A DNA stretch of 41,547 nucleotides, taken from positions 1 to 41,547 of the forward strand of contig CAZDUZ010000004.1 in the NCBI GenBank assembly GCA_964508755.1, given 5' to 3'. Shown piece by piece: positions 8,684-16,152 of the stretch. The translations under genes and the position numbers were made by a program. The stretch's first letter is position 1, and each line of letters begins with the position of its first letter. The notes beneath the pieces are model-generated. The model was not told the DNA's origin, did not search any database, and saw only the letters and a list, made by a program, of their open reading frames with translations. The DNA is from CAZDUZ01 sp964508755 (GTDB lineage: Bacteria; Patescibacteriota; Dojkabacteria; SC72; JAFGCJ01).

Positions 8684-9946
8684 CTAGCTGAGCGTACCAA
8701 TTCCCTCCGGCATGTACATTTTCACATTTTCCAGGGTAATGACAACTTTCGGCAAGTTTTGCTCAACTATTTGACGGGCGGCATGTCTGCAAAGAGAGGT
8801 TAAATTTCTCTCAAGTTGTCTAATCCCAGCATCGAAACCAAGCGGACGGACCACATACGGCCAGACATTATCCTGAATTTCTAGCTGTGCAGGGCTAAGA
8901 GCGGTCGCCTCCAAGACTTTGTTAAGTAAATAATCCTTGGCAATACTGATCTTCTCTTCATCGGTATAACTGGTAAACCGGATTACTTCTAAACGATCAA
9001 GAAGCGCAGCCGACAAAGTACCGAGATTGTTTGCCGTCGCGACAAACATCACCTTCGATAAATCGATGGGATAATCAATATAATGATCGCTAAATGCATA
9101 ATTCTGTTCAGGATCGAGAATTTCGAGGAGTGCTGCCATAATATCACTCAACAATCCCGATTGACCACTGACTTTGTCAATCTCATCCAGAAGAATTACG
9201 GGATTCATACTCCCGCTTCTCACGAGAGCTTTCACAATCTGACCCGGTTCAGCATCGAGATACGCACGTGATTGACCTCGAAGCTGGGTTACACTACCCA
9301 AAGCACCCAGCGATATCCGTACAAATTTACGACCGAGCGCTTGAGCTATAGATTTTGCCATCGTCGTTTTACCGACACCCTGCAAACCAACAAAACAAAT
9401 GATCGGTGCATGGGATGAAGAACCCTGTAATTGTGCTGAATCAACAAGCGGATTACTCCCATCACTCATACTTCCCTTATCAAGATTGAGCTTCATGACA
9501 GCAAGGTAGTCTAGTACCAGTTCTTTTACGGGTTTCATCCCGTAGTGATTTCTTTCAAGCATCTGACGTGCCTGTAAAAGATCCAACTGATCCTGTGTCA
9601 CAGAATTCCAAGGAATTTTCGTAATCCAATCGGCATATTTGTCGATAAGTTCAAACTCACCTGAATAACTGCCAAACCGCGCCATTCGTTTTAATCGTCC
9701 AACCATACGAAGCAAACGTTCTTCCAGTTGCGGAGGGATCTTTGCCTCTACAATTTTTCTTTCAAGGATTTCTATTTCTTCGATAACGTCTCTATGTGAA
9801 CTGCCAGATCCGAAACTTTCAGATGTGCTTCTATTTACAGTTGAAAAATCTTGATCGAAAGCATTAGCAACACCAGCAGATGGAAGCGGTGAATTAAATG
9901 AAGACATATCTTGAACTTTGACTTGTTGCTGTAATGGAGATTCCAT
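8684..9946 (-). CDS. Lon-type AAA+ ATPase without protease or substrate-binding domains
   Basis: A protein of 420 aa. After ~60 disordered residues comes a helical linker (EEIEILERKIVEAKIPPQLE) and the Lon-like WITKIPWNS. The AAA+ module then has Walker A GLQGVGKTT (about 185), Walker B VILLDEIDK (about 252), sensor 1 ATANN and a sensor 2 region GIRQLERNL. Bacterial Lon is ~780-820 aa, with an N-terminal LAN domain and a C-terminal Ser-Lys protease domain. Here both are absent: the ORF ends soon after the AAA+ lid, and the next gene (UDG) begins 43 nt later with no remnant of the protease. Function as an unfoldase or chaperone is inference. It has its own promoter (TTGCAG-17-TATAGT). Confidence 0.85.
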   Translation of the reverse strand: MESPLQQQVKVQDMSSFNSPLPSAGVANAFDQDFSTVNRSTSESFGSGSSHRDVIEEIEILERKIVEAKIPPQLEERLLRMVGRLKRMARFGSYSGEFELIDKYADWITKIPWNSVTQDQLDLLQARQMLERNHYGMKPVKELVLDYLAVMKLNLDKGSMSDGSNPLVDSAQLQGSSSHAPIICFVGLQGVGKTTMAKSIAQALGRKFVRISLGALGSVTQLRGQSRAYLDAEPGQIVKALVRSGSMNPVILLDEIDKVSGQSGLLSDIMAALLEILDPEQNYAFSDHYIDYPIDLSKVMFVATANNLGTLSAALLDRLEVIRFTSYTDEEKISIAKDYLLNKVLEATALSPAQLEIQDNVWPYVVRPLGFDAGIRQLERNLTSLCRHAARQIVEQNLPKVVITLENVKMYMPEGIGTLS

Positions 9947-9960
9947 GATTTACCCTATCG

Positions 9961-9989
9961 ACTATACAGGGTGACAGAAAACACTGCAA
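9961..9989 (-). promoter_or_regulatory. Promoter of the Lon-like gene
   Basis: Minus strand: -35 TTGCAG (9989-9984), 17-nt spacer, -10 TATAGT (9966-9961). ATG 9946 follows 14 nt after the -10, giving a leader of roughly 7 nt; AGGG at 9956-9953 is the nearest thing to a Shine-Dalgarno motif. Confidence 0.6.
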
Positions 9990-10011
9990 CCGATGAAGAA
10001 CTACAAGAGGA

Positions 10012-10039
10012 GCCTGCTGGAGTAATATCCCCAGCAGGC
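10012..10039 (-). terminator. Perfect hairpin downstream of pnp
   Basis: GCCTGCTGG (10012-10020) pairs perfectly with CCAGCAGGC (10031-10039) across a 10-nt loop, starting 21 nt past the pnp stop. No T-run follows on the minus strand (TCCTCTTGTAG), so this is not a textbook intrinsic terminator. It may end or stabilise the pnp mRNA 3' end and separates pnp from the promoter of the Lon-like gene. Confidence 0.5.
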
Positions 10040-10060
10040 AACGCATTAACTACAATATTA

Positions 10061-12217
10061 TTACTCTTCAGACGGCTCACCTTTCGCTTTAGGAACCCGC
10101 TTCATAGAAAGCTTGAGACGGCCTTTTTCGTCGCGTCCAGTAACAATTACTTCTACTTCCTGGCCTTCTTTCACAAGCGTTCGAGGATCCTTCACAAAGG
10201 TATCACTCATTTCTGATACATGAACAAGTCCGGAGATTGAACGACTGACATCGACGAATGCACCGAAATCCATGATCTTATCAACGACTCCTTTATACAC
10301 TTTGCCAATCTCTGCTTCTTCAAACATCTCTTCGATAATGGCAACAGCTTTCTGACGCTTCTCATCATCAACCGAAGACACCATCACCGATCCATCATCA
10401 TGGATATCGATCTCAGCACCGGTTTCTTCAATGATTCCTTTTACAACTTTGCCTCCGGGACCAATAAGCTCACCAACTTTGGCTGGCGGGATTTTCACCA
10501 TCTGCACTTTTGGTGCATATTTCGAAAGGGTTTTTCGAGGTTCTGCAATAACTGCTTCCATCTTATCGAGAATGGTAAGACGAGCTTTCTTCGCAGCTTC
10601 TAAGGCTTCTTTGAAAATCTCAACAGGAAGACCGGCTCGCTTGTTATCCATCTGCATAGCCGTAATACCATCTCTCGTACCAGCAACCTTGAAGTCCATA
10701 TCACCATAGAAGTCTTCTCTATCGAAGATATCGGTCAATACTACCCAGCTTTTCATATCATCACTGGCAACAACACCCATCGCAATACCTGCTACCGGTT
10801 TCTGGATGGGAACCCCTGCTTCCATGAGTGAAAGTGTGGAGCCACATACTGAAGCCATAGAGCTTGATCCGCTTTGAGACATAATTTCACTAACTACTCG
10901 AATCGTATAGGGAAATACTTCCATCGTCGGAAGAACTGGAATTAACGCCTTTTCAGCAAGCGCACCATGACCGATTTCACGTCGTTTTGGCATGTAGCTG
11001 TATTTTCCAGCCATACCGACAGAATAATCGGGAGCATTGTAATGATGCATATATCGCGAAGTTTCCTCTCCCTCCATACCTTCGGTAATGAGTTCAAGTT
11101 TACTTGAACCAAGCGTGGTAACAGTCAAAGCCTGTGTACCGCCACGGGTAAACAATGCAGAACCGTGAACACGGGGAAGCAATCCAACCTCAATAGCAAT
11201 CTGACGGATCTCATCAACATTTCGACCATCAGTTCGCTTCTTGTCCTCAAGTATCCATGAACGGACAACTTCTTTTGCAATGTAATTTGCTGCTTCAGAA
11301 AGTTGAATCTTGGAATACTTTCCTTGATATTCCGTGAACAGTTCTTCTTTCACCGCATCGAGTGCATCTTCTCGCTCAGCACGATTCTCATTTCCAAATA
11401 TTTCTTCGATTTCTTTCTTCTTACTTGAACGAACATCACTCAAAAGTTCTTTCGGAAGAGCAAACGACTGATATTCCGGCTTTACAATTGCACCTCGTTT
11501 TTCCTCAATTTTCTTCACGAAATCCAACTGCGCCGAAACAATTTCATTCGACTTCTCAACACCTATCTCAATACCCTTCACAATGGTATCCTCTGTCACT
11601 TCCATACCGTCAGCATCGATCATCGTAACCATTTTTCCGTCAGTACTGAGAACAAAGTTCAAAGTATTTGAGCCATCTTCCTTTTTCTCCATCTCGACAT
11701 CCTCCAGATATAACTGGATGTCTTTTCCATCGTATCCCACCCGGACTCCTGCAATCGGACCCTCGAAAGGTACACTTGATGCCATCAAAGCGGCAGAAAC
11801 TGCTGAAAATCCGATAATCACTGGATCAAATTTCGGATCATAGCTGAGAACGGTCAATACGATAAGTACCTGATTACGGTAATCGCTTGGGAAACGGCTT
11901 CGAATAGCCCGGTCGAGCATACGAGCAGCAAGGGTCGCCCCCTGAGAAGGAAATCTTTCCCGTTTAACAAATCGGGAAGAAGAAATTAATCCACCCGCAT
12001 ACATTCTCTCAACATATTCGACGGAAAGTGGGAAAAAGTCGGAATTCTCTATTGGATCACCCACATCTACGGTTGCCAATACAATTGTCTCTCCCATTTG
12101 CGCAACAACTGCAGAATTAGACCGACGCGCAATCTTTCCGGTACTAAACGAGCACGAAACCCCATTAAAGGTGAAATCGTGACGAACTTCATTAAACAGT
12201 TCCTTAGAACTAGCCAT
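10061..12217 (-). CDS. pnp: Polynucleotide phosphorylase (PNPase)
   Basis: A protein of 718 aa, the usual full length (E. coli 711). Two RNase PH domains are present; the second carries EDFYGDMDFKVAGTRDGI with the conserved Asp residues and phosphate-binding region. A helical linker separates them. A KH domain (about 565-625, KIPPAKVGELIGPGGKVVK) and an S1 domain (about 632-705, GKVYKGVVDKIMDFGAFVDV) follow. It degrades RNA 3'-5' phosphorolytically. Order rpsO-pnp is the widespread bacterial arrangement. It has its own upstream promoter in the rpsO-pnp spacer (12230-12259) in addition to possible read-through. C-terminal Lys/Glu-rich tail is short. Confidence 0.98.
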   Translation of the reverse strand: MASSKELFNEVRHDFTFNGVSCSFSTGKIARRSNSAVVAQMGETIVLATVDVGDPIENSDFFPLSVEYVERMYAGGLISSSRFVKRERFPSQGATLAARMLDRAIRSRFPSDYRNQVLIVLTVLSYDPKFDPVIIGFSAVSAALMASSVPFEGPIAGVRVGYDGKDIQLYLEDVEMEKKEDGSNTLNFVLSTDGKMVTMIDADGMEVTEDTIVKGIEIGVEKSNEIVSAQLDFVKKIEEKRGAIVKPEYQSFALPKELLSDVRSSKKKEIEEIFGNENRAEREDALDAVKEELFTEYQGKYSKIQLSEAANYIAKEVVRSWILEDKKRTDGRNVDEIRQIAIEVGLLPRVHGSALFTRGGTQALTVTTLGSSKLELITEGMEGEETSRYMHHYNAPDYSVGMAGKYSYMPKRREIGHGALAEKALIPVLPTMEVFPYTIRVVSEIMSQSGSSSMASVCGSTLSLMEAGVPIQKPVAGIAMGVVASDDMKSWVVLTDIFDREDFYGDMDFKVAGTRDGITAMQMDNKRAGLPVEIFKEALEAAKKARLTILDKMEAVIAEPRKTLSKYAPKVQMVKIPPAKVGELIGPGGKVVKGIIEETGAEIDIHDDGSVMVSSVDDEKRQKAVAIIEEMFEEAEIGKVYKGVVDKIMDFGAFVDVSRSISGLVHVSEMSDTFVKDPRTLVKEGQEVEVIVTGRDEKGRLKLSMKRVPKAKGEPSEE

Positions 12218-12229
12218 ACAATAGCTACC

Positions 12230-12259
12230 TATATATATTAGTTACTGGGGTACGTGCAA
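12230..12259 (-). promoter_or_regulatory. Promoter of pnp
   Basis: Minus strand: -35 TTGCAC (12259-12254), 18-nt spacer, -10 TATATA (12235-12230), then 12 nt to ATG 12217. The predicted leader is about 5 nt. It lies in the 142-nt rpsO-pnp spacer, where I see no other clear element. Confidence 0.5.
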
Positions 12260-12359
12260 AAAGCAAATAGTATCTTGTGTGAAGAGATACCACGAGGATG
12301 GATTGTACACGCAATAAACAATTTGCGCTATACCTTACGTTCAGAACGGACAGAGATGA

Positions 12360-12629
12360 TTATTTCCCTAGTTTAAGGGACTTTGCAACTTCGTCATACC
12401 TCTTGGAATCCTTTTTCTTCAGATATTCCAGAAGACGGCGGCGTTTCCCCACCATTTTAAGCAAACCCCGACGAGAATGGTTATCCTTCCGGTGTTTCTT
12501 AAGGTGGTCACTGAGTCTCGAAATCTGCTCGCTTAGTATGGCAATCTGAACCTCCGGAGAACCGGTGTCCTTTTCATGCTCGGCAAACTTTTCGATAATT
12601 TTCTTTTTTTCTTCAATTGTCAATGCCAT
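12360..12629 (-). CDS. rpsO: 30S ribosomal protein S15
   Basis: A protein of 89 aa, the same length as E. coli S15. It shows the full family pattern: EHEKDTGSPEVQIAILSEQI, then RLSDHLKKHRKDNHSRRGLL and RRRLLEYLKKKD. It binds the central domain of 16S rRNA early in 30S assembly. The start ATG is 8 nt after an extended -10 (TGTTACATT), so the mRNA may be leaderless. It lies between the degenerate DHH gene and pnp. Confidence 0.98.
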   Translation of the reverse strand: MALTIEEKKKIIEKFAEHEKDTGSPEVQIAILSEQISRLSDHLKKHRKDNHSRRGLLKMVGKRRRLLEYLKKKDSKRYDEVAKSLKLGK

Positions 12630-12637
12630 ATATTTTC

Positions 12638-12666
12638 AATGTAACATACAAAAATTAAGCACGCAA
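12638..12666 (-). promoter_or_regulatory. Promoter of rpsO, leaderless
   Basis: Minus strand: -35 TTGCGT (12666-12661), 17-nt spacer, -10 TACATT (12643-12638) with a TG extension (TGTTACATT). ATG 12629 follows 8 nt after the -10. The -10 alone is a modest match; the spacing and TG support it. Confidence 0.55.
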
Positions 12667-12674
12667 TAGCAACA

Positions 12675-14039
12675 CTACATATCTTCCGCGCTTATTGGAG
12701 GCGGAGGTACGAGGCCGCTCGACACAGCAGAAGGACTGGACTGTCGAATATTATTACTTTCCGCCGGCTGCTCCGCTGACTTGACAGCCGGTTCTGCGTC
12801 ATTATTTTCGCTTTTTGAGGGCAATAATGCCCTATCAACCATATTATTTTCTACCCGATCATCATCAATATTGTCTTTACTCTCTTCCGGTTCAATATCC
12901 CATAGTCCAATGTTCCGCGAAATCGCCTTTATAACAGATTCTTCGACTTCTGCCAAGTTTTTGTCTCGTACGGTAAAAAAGATTCTGGCATGGGTGCCTG
13001 CAACTTTATAATCAGGAAGCAACTCCCGAGCATCTACACGCGCATTATTCACTTCAAGTTCAACGACAATTTCTCCGTTTTGAACTTCGTACAAAACGAA
13101 TGCAACTTTGAATTCTGTGCAAATGTTAAAAATAATTCTTCCATCAAGAATAAAGGTATCACGGTCGACTCCGCATTGATTCAGATCAAGTGAAGAAACA
13201 GAAGACCACGCAATGCCATTCGCTCGGTCAAACTGAAAGTTACTCATCACTTTCCGTTGAAGTTCGAAATTCTCATAGGTATGTTCAAAATATAACTTCT
13301 TAAAGGCTTCCTTCATATCAGCTCCAAGCGAAACAAGTTCTGCTATCTTGGCTAGAGCAGTTGACGGATATACATTAAGTTGAAGCGGTTGAAAGTGATC
13401 AATAATACCCCGCAACAATAGATTCGCTGACTGCTTAACCTTTTTAAGTTGTGTTATACCAAGAACATTGAGCACAAGTTCCGAAACAGCTACTCGTTCA
13501 TCAACAATACGAGAAGTGCCAAATTCCTGTTCCCCCTGAAGGTTATTTATATTTATTATGGGAACTTTTGAAAATAGTTCCTTGTTCGAATCGTACAACG
13601 TGTTTAACCACTTCAATGAACGGCACCCAAATACCACGATAAGGTCTGCCTCACCACCACCTTGAGTATACTGCACCTTTTTAAAATCAAATTCCTTCTC
13701 TCCTGATACCGGTGTTATGTACAATCGAAATTTCCCGTCTTTATCATCGTAACTTACTTTTTCAATACCGGTTGAGGTATGATCAATGGTGATAACATAG
13801 CTGAGAGGTTGAATATCAAGAGAAAAATCGACACCTTCTCGCTCAAACATTAACCGATGTTTCAAAATCAAGTCCCCATTTGCAACAACAGTTACCGATT
13901 TACCCTCAGATTCAAGCACTTTCTTCAAGGCTGCAACAGCATAATGCGTATCAAGAGAAGAACGATTATTCAAAAAGACCAAAACTCTCTCGGCCTTTTT
14001 CAACAGTGTCATTGTTTTTGAGTAGTCGGTTGTTTCCAT
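12675..14039 (-). CDS. DHH-family (NrnA/RecJ-like) protein with degraded active site
   Basis: A protein of 454 aa in the slot where many bacteria carry the DHH phosphoesterase NrnA (infB-...-nrnA, rpsO). The fold is recognisable: motif I region VLVFLNNRSSLDTHYAVAALK, a motif II-like VITIDHTSTG, and IININNLQGEQEFGTSRIVD (about 160-180), which aligns with the family's NIDHH..N..FG..N.VD stretch. The namesake DHH is replaced by INN-type residues, motif I retains only one Asp, and the C-terminal GGGH of DHHA1 is replaced by VAGTHARIFF. Catalytic oligonucleotide or c-di-AMP hydrolysis is therefore unlikely. The last ~70 residues are disordered (Ser/Glu/Pro-rich). A promoter overlaps the end of infB just upstream. 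The homology call is by eye. Confidence 0.72.
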   Translation of the reverse strand: METTDYSKTMTLLKKAERVLVFLNNRSSLDTHYAVAALKKVLESEGKSVTVVANGDLILKHRLMFEREGVDFSLDIQPLSYVITIDHTSTGIEKVSYDDKDGKFRLYITPVSGEKEFDFKKVQYTQGGGEADLIVVFGCRSLKWLNTLYDSNKELFSKVPIININNLQGEQEFGTSRIVDERVAVSELVLNVLGITQLKKVKQSANLLLRGIIDHFQPLQLNVYPSTALAKIAELVSLGADMKEAFKKLYFEHTYENFELQRKVMSNFQFDRANGIAWSSVSSLDLNQCGVDRDTFILDGRIIFNICTEFKVAFVLYEVQNGEIVVELEVNNARVDARELLPDYKVAGTHARIFFTVRDKNLAEVEESVIKAISRNIGLWDIEPEESKDNIDDDRVENNMVDRALLPSKSENNDAEPAVKSAEQPAESNNIRQSSPSAVSSGLVPPPPISAEDM

Positions 14040-14086
14040 TGTTCTTTGGATACATTTTCTTTATAAGGGATAACCTATAGAGGGGT

Positions 14087-14115
14087 ATTATAGACCGAAA
14101 ACTACGATTTGACAA
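14087..14115 (-). promoter_or_regulatory. Strong internal promoter at the end of infB
   Basis: Minus strand: -35 TTGTCA (14115-14110), 17-nt spacer, -10 TATAAT (14092-14087), close to the sigma-70 consensus. The -35 is inside the last infB codons. It would give the DHH gene a leader of about 40 nt, unlike the leaderless promoters elsewhere, and would feed the DHH-rpsO-pnp segment independently of nusA. Confidence 0.7.
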
Positions 14116-15682
14116 CGCGATAGCACTCCACAAAGTCACCTTCCTGTACTTCATCTTTCGCATCAATGACAATACCGCAATCACTACCCTTTCCGGTTGA
14201 ATGAACAACGTCTTTTTCGCATCGCATCGTGATAATTTTACCATCTAGTACGGCAACATCATCTCTTTTAATCCTACAGCGTGCTCCTTGTTTCAATTCC
14301 CCAGACTCAACCCGCATACCAATAACTCGGGATCCATTCGAAAGAACGAAAATTTTCTTAACACGTGCAGTGCCAATTACTTCTTCTGTCTCACTTGGTA
14401 ACTGCAAAGCCGTGGCCGCATCTTCAACTTCATCTGTTAGCTCGTAAATGATCTGATACACTTTGGCGAGAACACGATTTTTTGCAGCGAGCTCAGCGGC
14501 AAAAGAATCAATTTGTACTCGAAATCCAAGCACTATCGCCCCGACACTAACAGCACGTTCCACATCATTAACGGTAATATCTCCGACTCCGGACTCAACA
14601 ATTTCAGCTAGTCCATCAGCTACAACATCTTCAAGAGAAGAGGTAATTGCATCAAGAGAACCCTGAGTTCCCGCCTTGATAATTACGCGAAGAGCGTTTT
14701 GTTCCTCTTTTTTCTCATCGCGGGCATTAAGCATTAATGAAAGTAAATCAGCCCCTTCAGGAGAAGGAGATTCGTCTACGACAGCATCACCATCTATAAC
14801 ACCGCTCTTATGTTCTTTTTCAATCGTTCGATCAATTCCGCATCGTGCATCACTGATACAATAGACTGTCGTCCCGAGAGGAATCGATCCCGACAAACCC
14901 ATAATTTCTGCACCATACCCTTCTTTAACCTCGTCAATAGAGTTTCCCTTATCATCGATAAAACCTTTCACTTTTTCCAGGACTGCCTTTTTACCTTCTT
15001 CTGAAAAATACGCGATATATTTTGCCCGAGTGAAGTCTCCTGCGGTAACCACGAGAGACGCTACATACCCTCGACTTTTATCTTTAGATGACTCAAGAAC
15101 CATCGCCTCGCCACAAACACCATCGCGAGGATTACGCTGACTCACCCCAGACACATCAGCCACCAGCTGTATCATCTCGAGTAAATCATCGATTCCTTTA
15201 TTTTCCTTAGCAGAAATCTCTACTGAAGGCACATCCCCTCCCATTGATTCAACAATAATGCCTGCTGCAGCTAAATCTCTCTTAACTTTTTCAATATCAA
15301 CTCCAGGTAAATCAACTTTGTTAATAACCACGATACACGGCTTCTTCGCGTTTTGAATTACCTGTATGGATTCTTTGGTTTGAGGCATAACGCTGTCATT
15401 TGCGGCAACAATAAGAAGGACAATATCAGCAACAGCACCTCCGCGCATACGCATAAGATCGAAAGCTTCGTGCCCGGGTGTATCAACAAAAGTAATATCG
15501 CGGCCTTTATGATTGATAGAATACACTGAAATTCCTTGAGTAATCCCCCCAATTTCATGGGCGGCAACAGATGATCGACGAATCGCATCAAGAATTGACG
15601 TTTTCCCATGGTCCACATGCCCTAAAAGGGCTACGACTGGTGGACGATATTCTGATTGTGTTATGTCTTTTTTTTCTTTCAT
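14102..15682 (-). CDS. infB: Translation initiation factor IF-2 (short form)
   Basis: A protein of 526 aa from ATG 15682. The GTPase domain starts almost at once: G1 GHVDHGKT at 21-28, G3 DTPGHEAF, G4 NKVD and G5 SAK. Domains II-IV follow, including the domain III signature AGTQGSLDAITSSLE and the C-terminal fMet-tRNA-binding barrel. It delivers initiator tRNA to the 30S subunit. The long N-terminal IF2N region of E. coli IF-2 (890 aa) is missing. A longer ORF to 15766 would add residues unlike IF-2 and overlap ylxR. rbfA, often next, is absent from this spot. There is no Shine-Dalgarno motif before the ATG. Confidence 0.96.
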   Translation of the reverse strand: MKEKKDITQSEYRPPVVALLGHVDHGKTSILDAIRRSSVAAHEIGGITQGISVYSINHKGRDITFVDTPGHEAFDLMRMRGGAVADIVLLIVAANDSVMPQTKESIQVIQNAKKPCIVVINKVDLPGVDIEKVKRDLAAAGIIVESMGGDVPSVEISAKENKGIDDLLEMIQLVADVSGVSQRNPRDGVCGEAMVLESSKDKSRGYVASLVVTAGDFTRAKYIAYFSEEGKKAVLEKVKGFIDDKGNSIDEVKEGYGAEIMGLSGSIPLGTTVYCISDARCGIDRTIEKEHKSGVIDGDAVVDESPSPEGADLLSLMLNARDEKKEEQNALRVIIKAGTQGSLDAITSSLEDVVADGLAEIVESGVGDITVNDVERAVSVGAIVLGFRVQIDSFAAELAAKNRVLAKVYQIIYELTDEVEDAATALQLPSETEEVIGTARVKKIFVLSNGSRVIGMRVESGELKQGARCRIKRDDVAVLDGKIITMRCEKDVVHSTGKGSDCGIVIDAKDEVQEGDFVECYRVVKS

Positions 15683-15762
15683 GTTTTTATTCAATAATCC
15701 AATTCCGAAAACGATTTGTCGTGCAACGATTCCAGTGAGGATCCTCCATACCGACAAAAATG

Positions 15763-16152
15763 TCAAGAAATCCTTGTTATCGCCGACCCTATCTGGGCTT
15801 CAGCAATATCCTTCGATACCCTAAGCACCACTTTTTTACCACCTTTTCTAAATTCTCGGTTTTCAATAATACTTTTCACTTTTTCTCTGACGTTCTCTAT
15901 CGAAGATGAACTCATTTGAAGGTTTGGCCAGATCTTCCGATACGCTTGTGAGTTAAAAAAAACTTCTACACAGGCAGCAGATGGGCATATATTTATACCA
16001 CGCCCTCCTGATCTACCTGATTCATTGAGTTCTAGCACATCGTTCAACTGAATGAAGCGAAGCATCTCTTTTTTCGGACGACGTGCACGACAAACAGCGC
16101 ACATCCGTATTGCTGATTTTTTACTTTTCAGCTTTTTGTTCAGTATCGACAT
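15763..16152 (-). CDS. ylxR: YlxR/RnpM-family RNA-binding protein
   Basis: A protein of 129 aa. The family signature is visible near the N-terminus: IRMCAVCRARRPKKEMLRF, then SGRSGGRGINICPSAACVEVF, the conserved GRG-(A/I)-x-(I/Y)-C region. Family members bind RNA, and RnpM of Bacillus regulates RNase P; function here is inferred from family. The position between nusA and infB is the canonical one. I chose ATG 16152, overlapping nusA by 32 nt, because the residues before MCAVC (SKKSAIR) fit the family; ATG 16104, 17 nt past the nusA stop, is the alternative. The C-terminal ~50 residues are basic and variable. Confidence 0.85.
   Translation of the reverse strand: MSILNKKLKSKKSAIRMCAVCRARRPKKEMLRFIQLNDVLELNESGRSGGRGINICPSAACVEVFFNSQAYRKIWPNLQMSSSSIENVREKVKSIIENREFRKGGKKVVLRVSKDIAEAQIGSAITRIS

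Noticed and set aside
13966..14244. Possible small rbfA-like gene between infB and the DHH gene (92-aa minus ORF)
   Set aside because: It is a different frame of the two neighbouring genes, and its translation shows no KH-like RbfA pattern.
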